The notes below the pieces were generated by a model. That model did no database searches. It worked only from the letters and a program-made list of their open reading frames with translations, and was not told where the DNA came from. A stretch of DNA of 64,000 bases from Combretum micranthum (taxonomy: Eukaryota; Streptophyta; Magnoliopsida; Myrtales; Combretaceae): positions 1 to 64,000 of the forward strand of contig JAMXBD010001100.1 of the NCBI GenBank assembly GCA_024138025.1, given 5' to 3'. The translations under genes were made by a program, and so were the position numbers. Shown piece after piece: positions 60,370 to 64,000 of this stretch. Each line of letters opens with the position of its first letter. Within the stretch, counting starts at the first letter, position 1.

Positions 60370-61960
60370 AACTCCCCTAAAGAGCTCGGGTAACTCCCAA
60401 AATGGGTAACTTGAAAGCCACACTAAGTGCAATGTAATTTATGCACCAGTTGGTAGGAACTTCTAAATTACTATCACATGATCCCATTATGTAGTTTAAC
60501 AACATCTGAACTCACAAGGTCTAAGGACTCAAGATGCATGATGATAATAAAAAAGAATGTATAGATCAAAGATATAAGAAAAAGTCGACAAATCTCATTA
60601 ACTAAACTTAAGTCGTTACAGCAATTTTGACTAGTATCTCAACTAGGGCAGTTTTATAGCATTCCAACCAACAACTTATAAGATACTAATATAAGCATAA
60701 AATTCTTCAAGTCTGTGTATGTAGGTACAACATAGTGAAGCCTCGAACTCAAATCATCCTCAAGGTAAATAGGATGACAGTGCACCATTTGCACACTCTC
60801 CATCTTGGAAAGGTATGAAAAGACCTACAAGCAACCTTGAATAAGTATAAATGTTCAAATGAGGTAGCCTCATATACTAATCTCCCAAGCCTCCAGCCTT
60901 TCCGCAACCACTCCCACCAACTTGATTAAGCGAATCACAAGGCTAGGCTGAATAGAAGTCACCTCTGCCAAAAGATAAAATCCCATTATTATTAGGGGAA
61001 ATAGACAAGTTGTCGAAAGGAGAGAAGTTAGCTACTCCCTTTGCATACTACGATCGAGTCAACATGACCTCAAGGAAAAAGTTGTGCCCTAGTCCTCAAA
61101 GTGGTCAACATTAATCTTAAGAAAGAGAAGGTAATTGAACTAGGATCAAAGTTAGCCCAACAGTGAGGTATGATGTCGCTTAGGTCCTCTACCATTCCTT
61201 AATCCTACGTAAATAGGGATAACACAATAGCTAACCTTATTAAATAGAAACAACATAGCAATGAAGCTCAATAACAACAATTCGAATTCTCCAAGGGCTC
61301 AACTTAGCCAACTAAAGGAGGTTGAGGATAAGGTTGTTCCAAATCAAAGACATCTTCGAAACTTAAGCAAAGAATGCAAGATCTAAGCTCATAATGTAAA
61401 GAGTTCAATTGAAGAAGTGATGAAGAGAAGTCTTGCCATGGGAGTTATTTATAGCAAAAGAGAATACATGTTTAAATCGCATTTAATATTACCAAATCTT
61501 TACAAATCACAAGGACAATAGCCATAACCATTGGATTGGCTTAGGGGAAATGTAAAAAGCCTCAGAAAAGAAAAGAAAGTTTACAGGCATGTGCAATTCG
61601 CTTGATGTCACCAATTACCTTAAACTGTCATGGACTTACAAGTACTGATGCAATGGGATATCCAAGTTAGTCCCCAATTTGCTTACCATGCCTTTCTTAG
61701 AAAAGCCCTTAAATAACATAATTAGTCAAGCATCACCAGCTTGACCACAACCTTACAAAATAAGTTTAAAAGATTCACACATAGCAAAAATTGAGAAAAT
61801 GAAACACAATATAGGAAAAAGAGAAATCATTTCATTCATTAAGCATGAATTACAAAGATAGGACAATAAGCCACCACATGGGCCAATGTACAAGCTTATT
61901 AAATTGATGTGCCAACCTGGCCAAAGAAAAAAAAACACCTCTTACCTACACTTGCCGTAT
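60370..61960 (+). other. Tat 3' untranslated region, continued
   Basis: Starts with the last 3'-repeat units (CTAAAGAGCTCGGGTAACTC), then mixed sequence without a recognisable sense ORF. It is less AT-rich than the LTRs. On the minus strand TATAAATAA stands at 61453-61445. The antisense ORF at 61753-61938 has no family features. Confidence 0.5.
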
Positions 61961-63950
61961 AGAATGGCAATCAGTGAAAATCTCCTCACTTGGGAATAGA
62001 TGAGAAGCTTCAATGATCTCCTCAGTTCGGATATTGCTAGGGCCCTCATGAGGATACACTTGGTCTTCAACTCGACCCCTTTCAGACTCCTCTAGAATAG
62101 GATGAGCCCCTTAGCTCTCCCCTCGAATGGGTTGAGCAGGGTTAGGGCTAAAGTAATAGCCCTATCATTGTCCACCCGCTACTTTCCTCTTCTTCTTCTT
62201 CCTTCTCCTTGTTATCATCTTTTAAAGTAGCCACACTAAGTCGATAGACCAAAAAGCTTAAGTCAAGATTGGGATACACCTTGACCACTTTATCATGGAG
62301 CAACCTTGCACCCTCCCTTGCAAGCTTCCTTTGGAGTCGATTTAATTGTCACTCTTGATAAGCTTCTTGATCACTAATTTCTCCATTATGGGGGTCACGA
62401 TCTCACTACTGTCTTAGCTCACCACTTGAGCTTAAGTAGCACTAAGCTCATCAGAAAGCAAAAGAAAAAGACAAGTTTAAGAAAAAACAAAGAGAGAAAG
62501 AAAAATAAAGGAAATAGTCGATTTCCCTTCTATCTTTAGGCCCTCAACCTCTTTTTCTAGCTTATTGTACCCCAAGGTAACTTCCTTTAGCTTTCAAGCT
62601 AGGTTGGAGGGAGCTCATTTCTTACCCTCTTCCCCCACTTCTTCTCATAGTTGTTGGCAGTGAGCTCTGCCAACTTGACAACATGGTTAGCTATTCGCTT
62701 CACTGTCAAAGATGACGATCTTTTGCTCCCACTGCACGATGCCATTAGCATAATGGACCTAAATGTTCAAGTGATTTGTCCATGCTCTCAGCTCCTCTTG
62801 CTTCACCTAGGCTAGTTGCCTCTTGATATTGCCCACTTGAGCTCTCAACTTCCTAGGTTCTCTAGAACTCTAAGTAAACAATAGATAACCAAATCAACAA
62901 AATGACTACACTTGATGAAATACGAGAAAAAAGCATAATAAGACAAGAGTTAGGGTTACCTCTCCCATCTGTCCTTTACATACTTGACTGCTTTGGTCAT
63001 AGCAACCACACTCTACAAAATGTGAAAGCAAGATAAGATATGGCTTAAGTCATCAACTACGACTTGAAACACATGGTCACATTACCTTGTACTCCTTACG
63101 TGCTACGAAGTCCAGCACCTGCTCCTTAGACATCAATTCCTTATCCAAGGTCCTTAGACTCTCCTTGTCTTGCAAAAGAATTACCTCTTTGAATGAGCTC
63201 CAATGAGGCTATCACTCCACCTCATGGCCTCCTCCCAATGCCCCAATACCCTGAAGTGATCTGCTAGCTCTAGCAACCCCAAGAGGTCGACTTCCATACC
63301 TACTCGACCTTACCACCATATCCATGCTGCTTTTAATTGGCTCTGTGTAGGAGATGCCTGAACCACATGAGACATCATCACTAGGAAGGTCTAGACAGAT
63401 TCTACACTTCAGGAGATCGAGGGCATGGTAAAGCATGTACACTGAATGCTTGGCTCAACTACTGGGCTTCTTAGCCTGGGAATGTCGAGGTACCCCCTTC
63501 TAATCTCCACCTCAGGCAGGTAACGCCTATAGACTTGGATTAGACTGACCTTGCAAGAGTTTTCTTTTGGCAGCAACCTTCTTCTTTTACTAGATGATGG
63601 TTCTACGAGGAGCTCATTGATATCCTTTATCTCAATCTCAATACCAAAAAACATAACAACAAGAGTTAGTAATGGTGAAATAGATCTGCCTAGTAGAGTT
63701 TGAATGCCCGAATACGCTAAATTCATCATCAACAACAATAGTTCCCCTTTCCATCAAAGCTCGACTCAGCAAAGTGAAGGGAAGGGGTAGGTAGGCACCG
63801 CATCCAGGCACTATGTCATACCTTTGGAAGCAGCATCTTCATCACCATTGGTAATAGCTAAATTCTTCAAGTAGTTTTCCACCACCAAATTGGTATTCAT
63901 GGACCTCCTACCTCACAATCTCTTGTGCTTATCAATCCTCCTCTCCCCTT
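61960..63950 (-). pseudogene. Antisense extra ORF (aORF) of the Tat element, intron-containing, decayed
   Basis: Downstream of pol, the minus strand carries an exon-intron structure. About 63950 to 63086 contains PGCGAYLPLPFTLLSRALME, EIEIKDINELLVEPSSSKRR and, near the end, QDKESLRTLDKELMSKEQ with DFVARKEYK, a coiled-coil-like stretch. Intron 1 is 63085-63013 (AAG|GTAATG...TTTGTAG). Exon 2, 63012-62960, continues in frame SVVAMTKAVKYVKDRWE. Intron 2 is 62959-62870 (GAG|GTAACC...ACTTAG). Exon 3 reads REPRKLRAQVGNIKRQL in a shifted frame. The product's function is unknown; antisense extra ORFs between pol and the 3' LTR are known in Tat elements such as Grande-type ones. Stops (for example after PSIS at 63409) show decay. 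Parts are visible as open frames 63212-63442 and 63409-63738. It may start beyond the window. Confidence 0.6.
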
Positions 63951-64000
63951 CATAATCATGCGGCCCCAGCCTCAAATTCATGTCACTCTAGATAGGATAC

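Noticed and set aside
1..64000. tRNA, rRNA, CRISPR array, bacterial operons
   Set aside because: No cloverleaf boxes, rRNA signature or regularly spaced direct repeats seen; the window is plant repeat DNA.

Overview
The window is AT-rich, repeat-dense nuclear DNA from a flowering plant, probably one with a large genome. I find no intact cellular gene, no tRNA or rRNA and no CRISPR array. Almost everything I can assign is LTR-retrotransposon sequence: nested single LTRs without internal regions, a shattered Ty3/Gypsy element of the Tat lineage, and a few hAT-like and other inverted-repeat DNA elements. Plant origin follows from the Tat coding regions, the hAT-type termini, the plant-type splice sites and TATA boxes, and the nested TG...CA LTRs with 5-bp target duplications. 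The species cannot be named from this sequence.

Layout. 1-1266: right part of a hAT-like element with GGGGCGGG-rich subterminal repeats. 1267-2102: Copia-like LTR remnant. 3269-18367: a stack of long LTRs. A family A LTR (3269-6763 plus 17512-18367) is split by a second family A LTR (6764-17511, target duplication ACTTC). The second is itself invaded by two family B LTRs (8237-11916, and 12264-15060 with duplication AAAGG). About 19500-23125: a reverse family A LTR. 23914-24275: an inverted-repeat MITE. 24954-27427: a divergent reverse family B-like LTR. 27428-33098: AT-rich DNA with microsatellites and MITE-like repeats. 33099-33816: a short hAT-like element.

From about 33889 to beyond the right edge lies one old Tat element: 5' LTR, primer binding site, gag, protease, reverse transcriptase, RNase H, a second (archaeal-type) RNase H, integrase, a tandem-repeat-rich 3' region, and an antisense intron-containing ORF. 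It is broken by five insertions: two short LTRs (37058 to about 38495, and 38703-40341) and three family A LTRs (40459-44959 reverse, TSD GATAG; 47517-56044, TSD ATGTT/AGGTT, itself hit at 48607-52546, TSD CCTCT; 56980-60369, TSD AACTC). The coding sense of the host element resumes on the far side of each insertion, so the assignments support one another.

The most interesting signal is inside the LTRs. The family A copies share a TATA box, a pyrimidine-rich first exon ending in a splice donor, an intron of about 1.5-2 kb, and a 66-70 nt second exon. That exon has a constant reading phase, encodes a short acidic peptide usually ending DYYD-stop, and closes with ATGG..NA followed by GTGAGT. A 42-43 nt third exon, itself closed by a donor, is visible in three copies. 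Family B has an equivalent arrangement, and in one copy two exons join in frame to an acidic, aromatic peptide ending in a stop codon. I read this as a spliced leader or small-peptide module carried by the LTRs. The sequence pattern is direct observation; its function is inference.
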